Shown in pieces: positions 33,669 to 42,457 of a DNA stretch of 64,000 bases (within the stretch, counting starts at the first letter, position 1; each line of letters opens with the position of its first letter). The notes under the pieces were generated by a model. That model ran no database searches. It saw nothing but the letters and a program-made list of their open reading frames with translations, and was not told the origin of the DNA. The DNA is taken from NCBI RefSeq assembly GCF_030542105.1, contig NZ_JAUOFB010000003.1, positions 558,001-622,000 on the forward strand. The letters run 5' to 3'. The translations under genes and the position numbers were made by a program. Origin of the DNA: Hymenobacter sp. BT730. Its GTDB lineage: Bacteria > Bacteroidota > Bacteroidia > Cytophagales > Hymenobacteraceae.

Positions 33669-33692
33669 ACGCCCTCAAAGATACGTCTGACT

Positions 33693-35147
33693 ATGTCGCT
33701 TCAGCTCGCCTACGCCACCGAATTCCCTAAAAACGCCAACACGGTTTTCCTGCTGCCTGCTGGCACCACCACGCTGCCCCAGGAAGCCACCGCTGATTTA
33801 CCTGCCCAGGCCCTCCAGTTTGTGGCCGATCAGCTGGCAGCTGATAACAAGCTGATTTCGCTGAATCATTACTCGCACCGCCATTATTATGTAGTGGCTG
33901 CCGATAAAAAGACACCCTATCAGGTAGCCGAAGATTTGCGCAAGCAGGGCCACAAGCTCCACGCCCAGCTGAAAGCCGACAAGGTAAAAGAAGTCTTCGT
34001 GCAGGATCTGACAGCTGATGGCGCGGGCGCGCTACCCTTTGCCGAAGGCCTTGCCCTCACAGCCTACCAATTTGAAGGCTATAAAACCGATGCCAAGTCG
34101 AAAGCCGCGGCCGAGCTCACATCCGTGCACCTCTCCGCCCCTAACCTGACAGAAGCTGCCGTGCAGGAACTGGCTAACATTGTGGAAGGTGTTGTGCTGG
34201 CCCGCGACTTGGTAAATGCACCGCTGAATAAGCTGAACGCCATTCAGTTTGCCGAGCGCATGGCCGAGGCCGGTGAGCAGGCTGGTTTCCACACCGAAAT
34301 TCTGGATCTGGTGCGCATCGAAGCTCTGCGCATGGGCGGCCTGCTGGCCGTGAACCAGGGCAGCCCCGAGCCGCCCACATTCACCATTATGGAATACAAG
34401 CCGGCAGATGCTAAAAACGACAAGCCGTTTGTGCTCGTCGGCAAAGGCGTGGTGTACGACACCGGCGGGCTAAGCCTAAAGCCCACCCCCGGCGGCATGG
34501 ACACCATGAAGTGCGACATGGCCGGTGGCGCCGCCGTAGTAGGCACGCTTTATGCGCTGGCAAAAAACCAGGTGCCCCTCCACGTCATTGGGCTGGTTCC
34601 TGCCACCGATAACCGCCCCGGCGGCCTGGCCTTTACCCCCGGCGACGTGATTACCATGTACAGCGGCCTGACCGTAGAAGTCTTGAATACGGATGCCGAA
34701 GGCCGCCTGCTGCTGGGTGATGCCTTGGCATTTGCCAAAAAGTATCACCCCGAGCTGGTAGTTGATGTAGCCACCCTGACTGGGGCCGCTGCCCGCGCCG
34801 TGGGCAAAGAAGGTATTGCCGCCATGGGCACCGCCGAGGATGACACGATGGCTGCCCTAAAAACCGCCGGTAACCGCGTGTATGAGCGCATCGTGGAATT
34901 CCCGCTCTGGGAAGAGTATGCCGAGCACATCAAGAGCGACATTGCCGATCTGGCTAACCTGGGCAAGGCCGAAGCCGGCCAGATTTCCGCCGGTAAATTC
35001 CTGGAACGCTTCACCGAAGGCTACCCCTGGATTCACCTCGATATTGCCGCCCCCGCCTACCTGGCCGCCCCAGATAGCTACCGCGGCAAAAACGGCACCG
35101 GCACGGCCGTACGCCTGCTCTATGATTTCCTGAAAGCGAAGGCATAA
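33693..35147 (+). CDS. pepA: Leucyl aminopeptidase (M17)
   Basis: This cytosolic exopeptidase of 484 residues forms hexamers with two metal ions per subunit. The catalytic C-terminal domain shows VGKGVVYDTGGLSLKP (first Lys/Asp ligands), MKCDMAGGAAV, and the signature NTDAEGRLLLGDAL. The N-terminal domain (about 1-160) is more variable. The open frame from 33546 contains a promoter-like box and a non-homologous leader, so this ATG is used. Role: release of N-terminal amino acids from peptides. Confidence 0.93.
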   Translation: MSLQLAYATEFPKNANTVFLLPAGTTTLPQEATADLPAQALQFVADQLAADNKLISLNHYSHRHYYVVAADKKTPYQVAEDLRKQGHKLHAQLKADKVKEVFVQDLTADGAGALPFAEGLALTAYQFEGYKTDAKSKAAAELTSVHLSAPNLTEAAVQELANIVEGVVLARDLVNAPLNKLNAIQFAERMAEAGEQAGFHTEILDLVRIEALRMGGLLAVNQGSPEPPTFTIMEYKPADAKNDKPFVLVGKGVVYDTGGLSLKPTPGGMDTMKCDMAGGAAVVGTLYALAKNQVPLHVIGLVPATDNRPGGLAFTPGDVITMYSGLTVEVLNTDAEGRLLLGDALAFAKKYHPELVVDVATLTGAAARAVGKEGIAAMGTAEDDTMAALKTAGNRVYERIVEFPLWEEYAEHIKSDIADLANLGKAEAGQISAGKFLERFTEGYPWIHLDIAAPAYLAAPDSYRGKNGTGTAVRLLYDFLKAKA

Positions 35148-35180
35148 AACGAATAGCCGGTTTCCCGTCTTCTTCGTTGC

Positions 35181-35188
35181 TACATTTG
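35181..35188 (+). promoter_or_regulatory. -7 box (TACATTTG) of pdxA
   Basis: Full consensus match, 22 bases before the pdxA ATG. Confidence 0.6.
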
Positions 35189-35210
35189 CCTAACCTTACA
35201 CTTCTAGATA

Positions 35211-36230
35211 ATGCTCCCACGCATTGGTATTTCCGTCGGTGACCTGGCTGGCATCGGGCCGGAAATCATTTATAAGACGTTTCTCGACAGCCGCCTGCTC
35301 AAGTATTGCACGCCCGTAGTGTACGGCACGGCTACCGTCCTTTTCGATGAGTTTCCGGTAGATGAGCAGGCCGGGCACCTCACTTTCCGGCAGGTGCGCT
35401 CCGCTGCCGATATCGACCCTGGCAAGCTAAACGCGGTAACCTGCTGGGAAGAGGATTTTGCACTCACGCCGGGCCAGCCCAGCGCTGCTAGTGGTACGGC
35501 TGCCCGGCAGTCGTTGCTGGCGGCCGCCCGCGACCTGAAGGCAGGTTTGCTGGATGCGCTGGTAACGGCGCCCATCAGCAAGGAAAACACCCAGGCCGAT
35601 GACTTCCGCTACCCCGGCCACACCGAGTTCCTGACCAGCTTTTTCGGTGCGCCCGAAAGCCTGATGCTGCTGGCAACCGAAGACCTGCGCGTAGCCACCG
35701 TTACGGGCCATATTGCCCTAAAAGACGTGCCGGGCAAAATCACCAAGGAGTTGCTGGCTACCAAGCTGCGGATTCTGCTGAACTCCCTGAAGAACGACTT
35801 TGGCATTCGGAAACCCCGTGTGGCAGTACTCGGCCTCAATCCGCACGCCGGTGAAAATGGCCTGCTGGGCACCGAAGAACTGGAGATTGTGCAGCCCGTG
35901 ATTCAGGACTTTCTGAATGATGGGCACTTAGTTTTCGGCCCCTTCCCGGCCGATGGCTACTTCGGCACCGGTCAGTTCCGGCAGTTTGACGCCACGCTTT
36001 CTTTATACCATGATCAGGGGCTGATTCCCTTTAAGACCTTGGCTTTTGAGCGAGGAGTGAATTATACGGCGGGCCTACCTGTTATCCGTACTTCCCCCGA
36101 CCATGGCACTGCCTATGGCTTGGCTGGCTCCTTCCGCGCTGATCCAACTTCTTTCCGGGAAGCACTATACATGGCCTGCAATCTGGTGCGTGAGCGGGCA
36201 AGTCAGGTTGCTGTAAAGGAGAAAAGATAA
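35211..36230 (+). CDS. pdxA: 4-hydroxythreonine-4-phosphate dehydrogenase
   Basis: This 339-residue NAD-dependent enzyme belongs to the DXP-dependent pyridoxal-phosphate pathway. It oxidises 4-phosphohydroxy-threonine. Family marks are ISVGDLAGIGPEI, VTAPISKENTQ, YPGHTEFL, VTGHIALKDVP, LNPHAGENGLLG, GPFPADGYF and LYHDQGLIPFK, which include the three metal-binding His positions. It has its own promoter. No other pdx gene is in the window. Confidence 0.95.
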   Translation: MLPRIGISVGDLAGIGPEIIYKTFLDSRLLKYCTPVVYGTATVLFDEFPVDEQAGHLTFRQVRSAADIDPGKLNAVTCWEEDFALTPGQPSAASGTAARQSLLAAARDLKAGLLDALVTAPISKENTQADDFRYPGHTEFLTSFFGAPESLMLLATEDLRVATVTGHIALKDVPGKITKELLATKLRILLNSLKNDFGIRKPRVAVLGLNPHAGENGLLGTEELEIVQPVIQDFLNDGHLVFGPFPADGYFGTGQFRQFDATLSLYHDQGLIPFKTLAFERGVNYTAGLPVIRTSPDHGTAYGLAGSFRADPTSFREALYMACNLVRERASQVAVKEKR

Positions 36231-36306
36231 GGCACCGAAATAAGCACATAAACGAAACAATCTTTCCAAAATTGAAATTTTGTTTGCGGTTTTAAAAATT
36301 CAGCCG

Positions 36307-36314
36307 TAGGTTTG
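36307..36314 (+). promoter_or_regulatory. -7 box (TAGGTTTG) of the HigA-like gene
   Basis: Full consensus, directly joined to an inverted repeat. Confidence 0.55.
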
Positions 36315-36336
36315 CATCCTCAAATCCGGAGGATGC
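36314..36336. promoter_or_regulatory. Inverted repeat next to the HigA-like promoter (candidate operator)
   Basis: GCATCCTC and GAGGATGC, exact 8-bp arms with a 7-base spacer, start at the last base of the -7 box. This place is typical for binding by a self-regulating antitoxin-like protein; inferred. Confidence 0.5.
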
Positions 36337-36365
36337 TTTGCCGGTTTGCTTTTTATCTGCTTTCC

Positions 36366-36734
36366 ATGACGCTCAACACCCCTACTGATTACCGTACTGC
36401 GCTCCGCCGACTGGACGCGCTGGTAGCAGCAGGCGTGGAAGGGAATGCCGCCTTGGAAGCCGAGTTTCGGGAGCTGATTATTGCTCTGGACACGTATGAA
36501 AGCAAGCTGGGTCTGCTGCCAATTCCCAATCTACCGACCTCCCTGGCCGAAATGATTGAACTGAAACGGCAGCAGATGCGCCTGAAACAAAAGGATCTGG
36601 CGCAGTTGCTGGATGTACCCGCCGGGCGCCTCTCCCAGATTTTGAGTGGCAAACGGCGCGTTACGCTTGACTTGGCCAAACGCCTGTACGAACGGTTAGG
36701 CATTCCTTCCGATTTCATTTTAAAGAACGCCTGA
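36366..36734 (+). CDS. HigA-like XRE-family regulator (orphan antitoxin type)
   Basis: This 122-residue DNA-binding protein has a helical N-terminal half (RTALRRLDALVAAG, EFRELIIALDTYESK) and a C-terminal XRE helix-turn-helix (MRLKQKDLAQLLDVPAGRLS, QILSGKRRVTLDLAKRLYER). The architecture matches HigA antitoxins of HigBA systems. No HigB toxin is beside it: pdxA precedes and DUF177 follows. It could be an orphan or chromosomal regulator. An ATG at 36333 would add 11 residues. Confidence 0.75.
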   Translation: MTLNTPTDYRTALRRLDALVAAGVEGNAALEAEFRELIIALDTYESKLGLLPIPNLPTSLAEMIELKRQQMRLKQKDLAQLLDVPAGRLSQILSGKRRVTLDLAKRLYERLGIPSDFILKNA

Positions 36735-36781
36735 CCCTCTGTCATAAGCCGCTTTAACTTTTAGGAAAGCGGAAATATTCC

Positions 36782-36789
36782 TACTTTTG
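36782..36789 (+). promoter_or_regulatory. -7 box (TACTTTTG) of the DUF177-rpmF operon
   Basis: Full consensus. It overlaps the TTG that would open the longest frame, so the GTG at 36811 is taken as start. Confidence 0.6.
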
Positions 36790-36810
36790 CCGCCTGCTAT
36801 TACCCAATCT

Positions 36811-37347
36811 GTGAAAAAGGACGCACAATTTGATTTGGCTATTGCCAAGCTCGCGCTTAAAACGCATCCGTTTGCGTTTGAGCTTGACCGTGCGTTTTTC
36901 GAGCGGTTCGAGCAGAATATCATTCAGGATGGCAACCTGCACGTGGACCTGGCCCTGACCAAGACCGAGCGGGTGCTGACCTTGGATTTTCACATTAAAG
37001 GCACCGTGAAGCTGATCTGCGACCGGAGCCTCGACGAGTTCGATTACCCCATTGACGTGCAGGAGCAATTGCTGGTGCGCTACGGTGATAAGGTGACCGA
37101 GCTGGACGACAATGTGCTGCAGATTACTCCGGAGACACAGACGCTGCCCATTGCCGAGCACCTCTTCGATTACATTGCCTTGGCCTTGCCCATGAAGAAG
37201 CTGCACCCGCGCTTCCAGAATGAGCCCGACGAAAACCCTGACGCCGACAGTACTTTTATCTTTAGCACCCGCTCGCAGGACGATGCGGATGACGATGATG
37301 AGGATACCACGGACCCGCGGTGGAACGCTTTGCGCAACCTTAACTAG
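36811..37347 (+). CDS. DUF177 / YceD family protein
   Basis: This 178-residue protein precedes rpmF, as in many bacteria. The conserved core includes LTLDFHIKGTVKLICDRSLD and a pattern of beta strands, with an acidic C-terminal tail (DDADDDDEDTTD). In plants and E. coli, DUF177/YceD proteins affect 23S rRNA accumulation and large-subunit assembly; the same is inferred here from linkage to L32. The second Cys of the usual CxxC pair is missing (one Cys, LICDRS). The start is GTG, chosen because a promoter box covers the earlier TTG. Confidence 0.88.
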   Translation: MKKDAQFDLAIAKLALKTHPFAFELDRAFFERFEQNIIQDGNLHVDLALTKTERVLTLDFHIKGTVKLICDRSLDEFDYPIDVQEQLLVRYGDKVTELDDNVLQITPETQTLPIAEHLFDYIALALPMKKLHPRFQNEPDENPDADSTFIFSTRSQDDADDDDEDTTDPRWNALRNLN

Positions 37348-37390
37348 TTTTCTCTCGATTTTTCTTTGTTTTTTCTACTGACTTTTACTC

Positions 37391-37612
37391 ATGGCACATC
37401 CTAAGCGGCGCACCTCCAAAACCCGTCGCGACAAGCGTCGCACCCACCAGAACCTGACCCCCAAGGCTATTTCTATCTGCAATACCACTGGTGAGTTGCA
37501 CCTGCGTCACAAGGCTTATGTGGTTGACGGCGACCTGTACCTGCACGGTAAAGTAGCTATTAAGGGTTATGCTCCCGTAGCTACCGCCACCGCTGCTCCC
37601 GACGAAGAATAG
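37391..37612 (+). CDS. rpmF: 50S ribosomal protein L32
   Basis: This 73-residue basic protein of the large subunit begins MAHPKRRTSKTRRDKRRTH. It has only one Cys (ICNTTGELHLRHKAY), so it is the zinc-free form of L32 normal in Bacteroidota. A variable Ala/Thr/Glu tail of about 15 residues follows. It lies 43 bases after DUF177 and 75 bases before plsX, the classic ribosome-lipid junction. Confidence 0.96.
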   Translation: MAHPKRRTSKTRRDKRRTHQNLTPKAISICNTTGELHLRHKAYVVDGDLYLHGKVAIKGYAPVATATAAPDEE

Positions 37613-37687
37613 CCCACCGCTCTTCCTCGTTTTGCCGGCCCCAGGCCGGAGTGCTCTCCCGACCATAGACCCCTTGAACTTTCGTAC

Positions 37688-38629
37688 ATGAAGATAGCCC
37701 TGGACGCAATGGGGGGCGATTTTGCTCCCCAGGCTGCCGTCGACGGCGCTGTGCTGGCCGCTGGTTTGCTGGCTGGCAAAGCTCAGATTGTGCTTATTGG
37801 CCAGGAAGATGCCGTGCGGCCCCTGCTGGAAAAGCATGGGCCCGCGGCTGCCAGCCTTATTCTCGTTTCTGCCTCGCAGGTAATTGAGATGGGCGAACAT
37901 CCGGCCAAAGCCTACCAGCAAAAACAGGACTCCAGTATTGCCGTAGGCTACCGGATGTTGCATGCCGGCGAGGTAGAAGCCTTCTGTTCTGCTGGCAACA
38001 CGGGCGCTATGCTGGTGGGAGCCATGTTCAGCGTAAAACCTGTTCCGGGTGTACTGCGACCCGCCATTGCCAACTTTGTTCCGAAGCTGGCAGGCGGGTT
38101 TGGTATTATGCTGGACGTGGGCGCCAATGCCGATTGCAAACCCGAAATGCTGGAGCAATTCGGCGAGTTAGGCTCCTTGTATGCCCAGTACGTGCTGGGT
38201 ATTGCGCAGCCCAAAGTGGGCTTGATGAACCTGGGTGAGGAAGAAGGCAAAGGCACCGCCATTATGCAGGCCGCGCACCAGCTGCTGAAAGTAAATCCGC
38301 ACCTGCACTTCATCGGCAATATTGAAGGGCGTGACCTGTTCAACGACAAAGCAGACGTAATTGTCTGCGACGGCTATACCGGCAACGTGCTCTTGAAAAT
38401 GGCCGAGTCAGTGTACGAAATCATGGCGGAGAAGAAGATGCATGACCCCTTCTTCGACAACTTTAACTACGAAGCCATTGGCGGAAGTCCCATCCTGGGT
38501 ATTAACGACAATGCCATTATCGGACACGGAGTGAGCACGCCGCAGGCTATCTGTAATATGCTCATGCAAGGTTTCCAGATGGCCGATTCCGGCATATCAG
38601 ACCAGATAAAAAGCACCTTCAAGTCCTAA
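37688..38629 (+). CDS. plsX: Phosphate acyltransferase PlsX
   Basis: This 313-residue peripheral membrane enzyme converts acyl-ACP to acyl-phosphate at the start of phospholipid synthesis. Signature segments are KIALDAMGGDFAP, FCSAGNTGAML, GGFGIMLDVGANADCKP, LMNLGEEEGKG, FIGNIEGRDLFNDKADVIVC and GVSTPQAICNML. The acyl-phosphate user PlsY is not in the window. It is co-directional with rpmF and fabH. Confidence 0.96.
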   Translation: MKIALDAMGGDFAPQAAVDGAVLAAGLLAGKAQIVLIGQEDAVRPLLEKHGPAAASLILVSASQVIEMGEHPAKAYQQKQDSSIAVGYRMLHAGEVEAFCSAGNTGAMLVGAMFSVKPVPGVLRPAIANFVPKLAGGFGIMLDVGANADCKPEMLEQFGELGSLYAQYVLGIAQPKVGLMNLGEEEGKGTAIMQAAHQLLKVNPHLHFIGNIEGRDLFNDKADVIVCDGYTGNVLLKMAESVYEIMAEKKMHDPFFDNFNYEAIGGSPILGINDNAIIGHGVSTPQAICNMLMQGFQMADSGISDQIKSTFKS

Positions 38630-38687
38630 CATGACGAAGTCCGGCCCCGGCCGGATTTTTTCTTAGCTGCGTTTTCTTCTTTTTTCG

Positions 38688-39701
38688 ATGAATATCACTG
38701 CTGCCATTACCGGAGTAGGTGCTTACGTACCTGACTACGTGCTGACCAACAAAGAGCTCGAGACGATGGTAGATACCAACGACGAGTGGATCTTGAGCCG
38801 CACGGGTATCCAGGAGCGCCGCATTCTGAAAGGCGAGAACCAGGGCACCTCGGTTATGGCTATTAAGGCGGTGCAGCAGTTGCTGGCCAAGACGAATACC
38901 AAGGCCGAGGATATTGACCTGCTGATTTGCGCCACCACCACCCCGGACCTGGTTTTTCCGGCTACGGCCAACATTATTTCGGCGGCCATTGGCGCCACCA
39001 AGTCATTTAGCTTTGATATGCAGGCCGCTTGTTCCGGCTTCCTGTATGCCCTGGCTACGGGTGCCCAGTTTATCAAAACGGGCACCTACAAAAAGGTTAT
39101 CGTAGTGGGCGCCGACAAGATGTCGAGTATTATCGACTACACCGACCGTTCTACCTGCATCATTTTCGGCGACGGCGCCGGCGCGGTATTGCTGGAGCCA
39201 AATTCGGAAGGCCTTGGTTTGATTGATCAGGAACTGCACTCAGACGGCAACGGCGAACCTTTCCTGCACCAGAAAGCGGGTGGCAGCCGCCGCCCTCCTT
39301 CCCTGGAAACGGTCCAGAACCGGGAGCACTACGTGTACCAGGAAGGCGCTACGGTTTTCAAATTTGCCGTGAAGAACATGGCCGATGTAGCCGCTCAGGT
39401 AATGGAGCGCAACCACCTCACCCACCAGGATGTGGCGTGGTTGGTCCCGCACCAGGCCAACAAGCGCATTATTGATGCCACTGCCCACCGCATGGGCGTA
39501 GGTCCGGAAAAAGTGATGCTGAATATTTACAAGTATGGCAACACTACTAACGGTACCCTCCCGCTCTGCCTGGCCGACTACGAACAGCAGCTGCACAAAG
39601 GCGACAACCTGATTCTGGCGGCCTTTGGTGGCGGCTTCACTTGGGGTTCCATTTACCTGAAGTGGGCCTATGACCCAAAACCTGCCGCGCAAAACGCCTG
39701 A
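38688..39701 (+). CDS. fabH: Beta-ketoacyl-ACP synthase III
   Basis: This 337-residue condensing enzyme starts fatty-acid chains from acyl-CoA and malonyl-ACP. The catalytic triad is visible: Cys115 ([10 protein letters not shown]), His255 (VPHQANKRI) and Asn285 (YGNTTNGT). In many bacteria, branched-chain or acetyl primers are chosen by this enzyme; the primer cannot be told here. It follows plsX with a 58-base gap. Confidence 0.96.
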   Translation: MNITAAITGVGAYVPDYVLTNKELETMVDTNDEWILSRTGIQERRILKGENQGTSVMAIKAVQQLLAKTNTKAEDIDLLICATTTPDLVFPATANIISAAIGATKSFSFDMQAACSGFLYALATGAQFIKTGTYKKVIVVGADKMSSIIDYTDRSTCIIFGDGAGAVLLEPNSEGLGLIDQELHSDGNGEPFLHQKAGGSRRPPSLETVQNREHYVYQEGATVFKFAVKNMADVAAQVMERNHLTHQDVAWLVPHQANKRIIDATAHRMGVGPEKVMLNIYKYGNTTNGTLPLCLADYEQQLHKGDNLILAAFGGGFTWGSIYLKWAYDPKPAAQNA

Positions 39702-39729
39702 TTCTGGCGACTCTCACGCGGAAAACTTC

Positions 39730-39737
39730 TATACTTG
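39730..39737 (+). promoter_or_regulatory. Possible -7 box (TATACTTG) of the efp-accB-accC operon
   Basis: One mismatch to TAnnTTTG. It would place the inverted repeat at 39751-39827 inside the mRNA leader. Confidence 0.4.
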
Positions 39738-39750
39738 CACCCGCTTCTGT

Positions 39751-39827
39751 TCAGAATTACAAATTATGACCGGGGCAGCCCACCGCTTGCGTTTCTCCCC
39801 AACCACTCATAATTCATAATTCTGAAT
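39751..39827. repeat. AT-rich imperfect inverted repeat upstream of efp
   Basis: Two 20-nt arms (39751 on the left, ending at 39827 on the right) match at all but two positions around a GC-rich loop of about 38 bases. The arms (TTCAGAATTA..AATTATGA) are far richer in AT than the surroundings. It looks like an intergenic palindromic element; its copy number is unknown. Confidence 0.6.
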
Positions 39828-39849
39828 TTCTACCTCAGAATTTACTACC

Positions 39850-40413
39850 ATGGCCACAACCGCAGATTTTCGCAACGGGCTCGTCCTGAACTACAACGGC
39901 GACCTGCACGTCATCACTGAATTCCAGCACGTGAAGCCTGGCAAAGGTCCGGCCTTTGTGCGGACCAAGCTTCGTAACATCAAAACGGGTCGTGTTATCG
40001 ACAACACGTTTAACGCTGGCGTGAAAGTAGAAACGGCCCGCGTAGAGCAGCGCCCTCACCAGTACCTATTTAAGGACGAATACGGCTACACTTTCATGGA
40101 TAATGAGAGTTTTGAGCAGGTAGTACTGCCCGAAGCCATGGTGCCCTTTGCTGATCTGATGAAGGAAGGTCAAGTAGTGACCATCCTGTTTCACGCGGAA
40201 ACCGAGCAGCCCCTCACAGCCGAGCTGCCCACGACCGTAGAGCTGGTGGTAACCTACACGGAGCCCGGCCTACGCGGTGATACCGCTACCAACACTCTGA
40301 AGCCCGCTACCGTGGAAACCGGCGCGCGCATTCAGGTGCCGCTGTTCATCGATACCGATACCAAAATCCGCATCAAGACCAGCGACTACTCCTATGTCGA
40401 AAGAGTTAAATAA
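39850..40413 (+). CDS. efp: Translation elongation factor P
   Basis: This 187-residue protein has three beta barrels and helps the ribosome make peptide bonds at proline runs. The domain I tip is HVKPGKGPAFVRTK with Lys32 at the site that is modified in many bacteria. The C-terminal signature DTDTKIRIKTSDYSYVERVK is present. The modification enzyme is not encoded nearby. It heads the efp-accB-accC operon. The following accB contains runs of Ala-Pro, though whether it needs EF-P is speculation. Confidence 0.97.
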   Translation: MATTADFRNGLVLNYNGDLHVITEFQHVKPGKGPAFVRTKLRNIKTGRVIDNTFNAGVKVETARVEQRPHQYLFKDEYGYTFMDNESFEQVVLPEAMVPFADLMKEGQVVTILFHAETEQPLTAELPTTVELVVTYTEPGLRGDTATNTLKPATVETGARIQVPLFIDTDTKIRIKTSDYSYVERVK

Positions 40414-40441
40414 GCAGCCGAAACAGCCAGCCGCCCCACCC

Positions 40442-40933
40442 ATGAAAGCCAAAGAACTCCAGGACCTCATTGATTTCATCGCCAAGTCAGGTCTGAACAA
40501 AGTCAACATTGAAACCGAGGAGTTCAAAATCTCGGTGCAGCGTGAGCCTAACACCAGAATAGTTGGTGGAACTATGGCTCCTGCGGCAGCACCAGCACCA
40601 CAGGCCGCCGCACCAGCGTCAGCCCCTGTGGCCGCTGCTCCAGCCCCAGCCGCTGCGCCCGCCGCTGCCCCTGCTCCTGAAGCCGGCGGTAACTATGTAC
40701 CGCTGAAAGCCCCCATGATTGGCACTTTCTACCGCAGCAGCAGCCCGGAAACCCCGGCTTTTGTGCAGGTAGGAGACCTGGTGGAAAAAGGTCAGGTTAT
40801 CTGCATCATCGAAGCCATGAAGCTTTTCAACGAAATTGAAGCAGAATTGTCCGGACGTGTGGTGAAGGCCATGGTGGAAAATGCTTCGCCCGTGGAGTTC
40901 GACCAGCCGTTGTTCCTCATCGAGCCGATGTAA
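40442..40933 (+). CDS. accB: Acetyl-CoA carboxylase biotin carboxyl carrier protein
   Basis: This 163-residue carrier moves the carboxyl group between the two half-reactions of acetyl-CoA carboxylase. It has an N-terminal helical segment (MKAKELQDLIDFIAKSGLNK), a long Ala/Pro linker (about 45-82) and a biotinyl domain with EAMKLFN; Lys127 carries biotin. A start at 40394 would overlap efp by 20 bases and add 16 residues (SKELNKQPKQPAAPP); the ATG at 40442 gives the normal N-terminus. A translational link to efp is likely. Confidence 0.94.
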   Translation: MKAKELQDLIDFIAKSGLNKVNIETEEFKISVQREPNTRIVGGTMAPAAAPAPQAAAPASAPVAAAPAPAAAPAAAPAPEAGGNYVPLKAPMIGTFYRSSSPETPAFVQVGDLVEKGQVICIIEAMKLFNEIEAELSGRVVKAMVENASPVEFDQPLFLIEPM

Positions 40934-40942
40934 TTTTAGAAC

Positions 40943-41024
40943 TTAGAGGTGAGAGCTTAGAGCTTGGACTCCTGAACGGGCATGTTTCCGCTTCATAGTC
41001 TGGCCTCTGGGCTCTCACTTCTCA
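40943..41024. repeat. Imperfect inverted repeat between accB and accC
   Basis: The arms of 20 nt (40943-40962 and 41005-41024) pair at about 16 of 20 positions, with most mismatches being G-T capable. The left arm holds a repeated CTTAGAG string. The loop is about 42 bases. It is probably an intergenic palindromic element inside the operon. Confidence 0.5.
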
Positions 41025-41040
41025 CATCTATACCAGAGCT

Positions 41041-42384
41041 GTGTTCAAGAAAATTTTGATTGCCAACCGGGGCGAAATTGCGCTGCGTATCATTCGTACC
41101 TGTAAGGAAATGGGCATTAAAACGGTGGCCGTGTACTCCACCGCCGATAAGGAAAGCCTGCACGTACGCTTCGCCGATGAAGCTGTGTGCATTGGCCCGC
41201 CTTCGTCTACGCTGTCTTACCTGAACATGCCTAGCCTGATTGCGGCGGCCGAGATTACCAACGCCGACGCTATTCACCCGGGTTATGGTTTCCTGTCGGA
41301 AAACGCGGAGTTCTCGCGCATTTGCCAGGAAAACGGCATCAAGTTCATCGGGGCTTCGCCTGAGATGATCAACCAGATGGGCGACAAGGCTTCGGCCAAA
41401 GCCACCATGATTGCAGCCGGCGTGCCCTGCATTCCAGGTTCAGTAGGTTTGCTGGACTCCGTACAACAGGGCCTCAAGATTGCGGCTAAAATTAAATACC
41501 CCGTCATTCTGAAGGCCACGGCTGGCGGCGGCGGGCGCGGCATGCGTATTATCAACTCTGAAGACGAGTTTGAGAAGGCCTGGAACGATGCCCGCACCGA
41601 AGCCAAAGCCGCTTTCGGCAACGACGGCATGTACCTGGAAAAGTTTGTGGTGGAGCCCCGCCACATTGAAGTACAGATTGTAGGCGACCAGTACGGCCGC
41701 GTATGCCACCTCTCAGAGCGGGACTGCAGCATTCAGCGCCGCCACCAAAAGCTGGTGGAAGAGGCTCCTTCACCCTTCATGACCCCCGAGTTGCGGGAAA
41801 AGATGGGTAAAGCAGCCGTAGCAGGCGCCAGTTCTATTGGCTACGAAGGCGTAGGCACCATTGAGTTTCTGGTAGATGCCAACCGTGACTTCTACTTCAT
41901 GGAGATGAACACCCGCATTCAGGTGGAGCATCCTGTGACGGAGGAAATCATCAACTACGACCTCATCAAGGAGCAGATCAAAGTTGCGGCCGGCATCCCA
42001 ATTTCGGGCCGCAACTACGAGCCGCAAATGCACGCTATGGAGTGCCGCATTAACGCCGAAGATCCTCAGAACGGTTTCCGTCCCTCACCCGGCAAAATTA
42101 CTACGCTGCACATCCCCGGCGGCCACGGGGTGCGCGTAGATACGCACGTGTATGCCGGCTACACCATTCCGCCCAACTACGACTCCATGATTGCCAAGCT
42201 CATCACCGTGGCCCAAACCCGGGAAGAGTGCATTGTGAAGATGAAGCGGGCCCTGTCGGAATTTGTTGTGGAAGGCGTGAAAACCACCATCCCCTTCCAC
42301 CTGAAACTGATGGACGACGAACAATTCAAAGCAGGCAACTTCACCACGAAATTCCTGGAGTCATTCGACTTTACAAACCTGTAA
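41041..42384 (+). CDS. accC: Acetyl-CoA carboxylase, biotin carboxylase subunit
   Basis: This 447-residue ATP-grasp enzyme carboxylates biotin on AccB. Motifs are [17 protein letters not shown] at the start, [24 protein letters not shown] (glycine-rich ATP loop), [25 protein letters not shown] and [15 protein letters not shown]. The start is GTG. The two carboxyltransferase subunits (AccA, AccD) are not in the window. It ends in a strong terminator. Confidence 0.97.
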   Translation: MFKKILIANRGEIALRIIRTCKEMGIKTVAVYSTADKESLHVRFADEAVCIGPPSSTLSYLNMPSLIAAAEITNADAIHPGYGFLSENAEFSRICQENGIKFIGASPEMINQMGDKASAKATMIAAGVPCIPGSVGLLDSVQQGLKIAAKIKYPVILKATAGGGGRGMRIINSEDEFEKAWNDARTEAKAAFGNDGMYLEKFVVEPRHIEVQIVGDQYGRVCHLSERDCSIQRRHQKLVEEAPSPFMTPELREKMGKAAVAGASSIGYEGVGTIEFLVDANRDFYFMEMNTRIQVEHPVTEEIINYDLIKEQIKVAAGIPISGRNYEPQMHAMECRINAEDPQNGFRPSPGKITTLHIPGGHGVRVDTHVYAGYTIPPNYDSMIAKLITVAQTREECIVKMKRALSEFVVEGVKTTIPFHLKLMDDEQFKAGNFTTKFLESFDFTNL

Positions 42385-42402
42385 GCCCAGACTTATAGTG
42401 TT

Positions 42403-42440
42403 AAAAGAAAAGCCCGCCATTTCTGGCGGGCTTTTCTTTT
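42403..42440. terminator. Bidirectional terminator with 17-bp perfect stem
   Basis: The arms 42403-42419 and 42424-42440 pair exactly around TTTC, flanked by A- and T-rich ends. It lies between the convergent accC and pirin genes. Confidence 0.93.
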
Positions 42441-42457
42441 GGGCGGCAAAGTAGCGG

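Noticed and set aside
36231..36365. Search for a HigB toxin gene upstream of the HigA-like gene
   Set aside because: The gap is only 135 bases and holds a promoter and inverted repeat, too short for a toxin gene; the next gene downstream is DUF177.
37391..37612. Loss of zinc-binding cysteines in L32 as an anomaly
   Set aside because: The zinc-free form is the usual one in Bacteroidota, so it is not unusual here.
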